Assembly: GCA_945861315.1 (NCBI GenBank)
Contig: CAMAUB010000041.1
Location: forward strand, 1-9,413
Reading direction: 5' to 3'
Length of the DNA: 9,413 nt
Source: Chlamydia trachomatis
GTDB lineage: Bacteria > Chlamydiota > Chlamydiia > Chlamydiales > JAAKFR01
The notes beneath the pieces are model-generated. The model searched no databases. It was given only the letters and a program-made list of their open reading frames with translations, and had not been told where the DNA came from. Each line of letters begins with the position of its first letter. Positions within the stretch are counted from its first letter, which is position 1. The position numbers and the translations under genes were made by a program. This document shows positions 9,068-9,413 of the stretch, one piece after another.

Positions 9068-9237
9068 TGACCAACTAGCTAAATTGTTTTTCATTTTGAC
9101 TATTGTCTCCAAAACTTCGATCGCCAAAAAGGTTTGTAAAATTCATCACTTTGGTGAATAAAACAACTTTGAGCCTATTAAAACAGTAATAGAGCGTATT
9201 TAATTTCAATATAGAAAAACTTAAACAATTTTAATGG

Positions 9238-9264
9238 TGAGGAGAGACCTCATATCTCTCCTCA
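9238..9264 (-). terminator. Hairpin after rplL, likely attenuator before rpoB
   Basis: The minus strand forms a perfect 10-bp stem, TGAGGAGAGA with TCTCTCCTCA, around a 7-base loop, beginning 10 bases after the rplL stop. What follows is CCATTAAAATTGTTTAAG, which is T-rich but interrupted, so termination should be partial. A leaky terminator here would let more transcripts cover the ribosomal genes than rpoBC, as is known for E. coli rplL-rpoB. The structure is seen directly; the degree of read-through is not visible. Confidence 0.6.
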
Positions 9265-9274
9265 AATAGGAAGC

Positions 9275-9413
9275 TTAAACTCCCTTTAGTACACCCTTAG
9301 CACCAGCTGCTGCGAGCTTTTTCAAGATCTCTTCAGCTTCTGCCTTAGGAGCACTCTCCTTCAAGACTTTTGGTGGATTTTCAGCAATATCTTTTGCTTC
9401 TTTCAATCCAAGT
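9275..9413 (-). CDS. rplL: Ribosomal protein L7/L12 (bL12), C-terminal 45 residues
   Basis: The gene enters from the right edge and ends at TAA (9277-9275). The visible residues [20 protein letters not shown] through [17 protein letters not shown] match the end of the L7/L12 C-terminal domain: the LGLKEAK helix, the Pro-Lys turn, the E-A-E-E helix and the closing A-G-A-K strand. In the ribosomal stalk this domain recruits and stimulates the GTPase translation factors. The last residues, GVLKGV, run slightly past the usual short V-E-x-K ending. Upstream position and shared strand with rpoB fit the conserved rplJL-rpoBC order. Only the C-terminus is in the window. Confidence 0.93.
   Translation of the reverse strand, partial: LGLKEAKDIAENPPKVLKESAPKAEAEEILKKLAAAGAKGVLKGV

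Larger units (their letters stand above)
8972..9094 (-). other. Possible 40-codon leader frame overlapping the rpoB start
   Basis: On the minus strand an ATG at 9094-9092 opens a 40-codon frame beginning MKNNLASWSMSTAKQFGACS and ending LNCEGIKC. Its TGA (8974-8972) lies inside the rpoB coding sequence, overlapping its first seven bases (ATGCTGA). A GGAGA sits 11 bases ahead of the ATG, a good motif at a rather long spacing. The predicted peptide has four Cys (19, 21, 35, 40) and no family I know. The overlap geometry would suit translational coupling into rpoB, and the frame runs through the hairpin at 9028-9067. A frame this short can arise by chance and the plus strand is open here too, so it is a candidate only. 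Confidence 0.2.

Noticed and set aside
9138..9160. Small hairpin TCAC-TTTG-GTGA in the leader
   Set aside because: Only four pairs, with competing pairings of equal length; expected by chance in A/T-rich sequence.
8829..9161. Plus-strand frame of 110 codons opposite the rpoB start and leader
   Set aside because: The first half is antisense to conserved rpoB codons and there is no ribosome site; the hydrophobic second half reflects A/T-rich leader sequence.
9095..9235. Sigma-70-like promoter for rpoB (TTGAAA near 9220, TTTACA near 9140)
   Set aside because: For each -35-like hexamer I found no -10 match at 16-18 bases; the spacings were 12, 15 or over 20, so no promoter is claimed.

Overview
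The window is the core rpoB-rpoC block of a bacterial chromosome, written on the minus strand, with the 3' end of rplL upstream of it (right edge) and a short accessory stretch downstream (left edge). RpoB (1254 aa) and RpoC (1380 aa) read as members of the phylum Chlamydiota. RpoB follows the chlamydial sequence as I remember it almost block by block, for example in the Rif region and the N-terminal [11 protein letters not shown] block. The neighbourhood left of rpoC (no transaldolase, an unfamiliar membrane protein) and moderate GC (about 43% in one rpoB line counted by hand) suggest a Chlamydia-related lineage (order Parachlamydiales) rather than Chlamydia itself. That placement is an inference and the genus cannot be fixed from here.

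Layout in transcription order (right to left): the last 45 codons of rplL (ribosomal protein L7/L12); a 10-bp hairpin right after its stop that looks like a leaky terminator or attenuator; a gap of 296 bases holding a second, longer imperfect hairpin and a possible 40-codon reading frame whose stop overlaps the rpoB start; rpoB; 12 bases; rpoC, with its Shine-Dalgarno site overlapping the rpoB stop; and a strong intrinsic terminator. The layout resembles the classical rplJL-rpoBC arrangement, in which ribosomal and polymerase genes share transcripts but an attenuator and an RNA-processing site between rplL and rpoB set their ratio.

Left of the rpoC terminator lies a minus-strand gene of about 262 codons for a protein I do not recognise. 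It has a Ser/Thr/Gly/Ala/Cys-rich N-terminus built on a duplicated motif, one bilobed hydrophobic block, a soluble C-terminal part and an acidic tail. This is the general architecture of chlamydial inclusion-membrane (Inc) proteins. Its start is unclear: the main frame opens only at a TTG, while a better-looking ATG lies in a different frame that stops early, so a frameshift or sequencing error is possible. At the far left, a plus-strand frame ending at base 95 is probably the tail of a convergent gene, with a GC-rich hairpin between the two gene ends.

The two polymerase genes are ordinary and complete. The parts worth a second look are the rplL-rpoB leader region and the Inc-like gene with its repeat and start-site problem. 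I saw no tRNA, rRNA, CRISPR array, transposase or phage gene.
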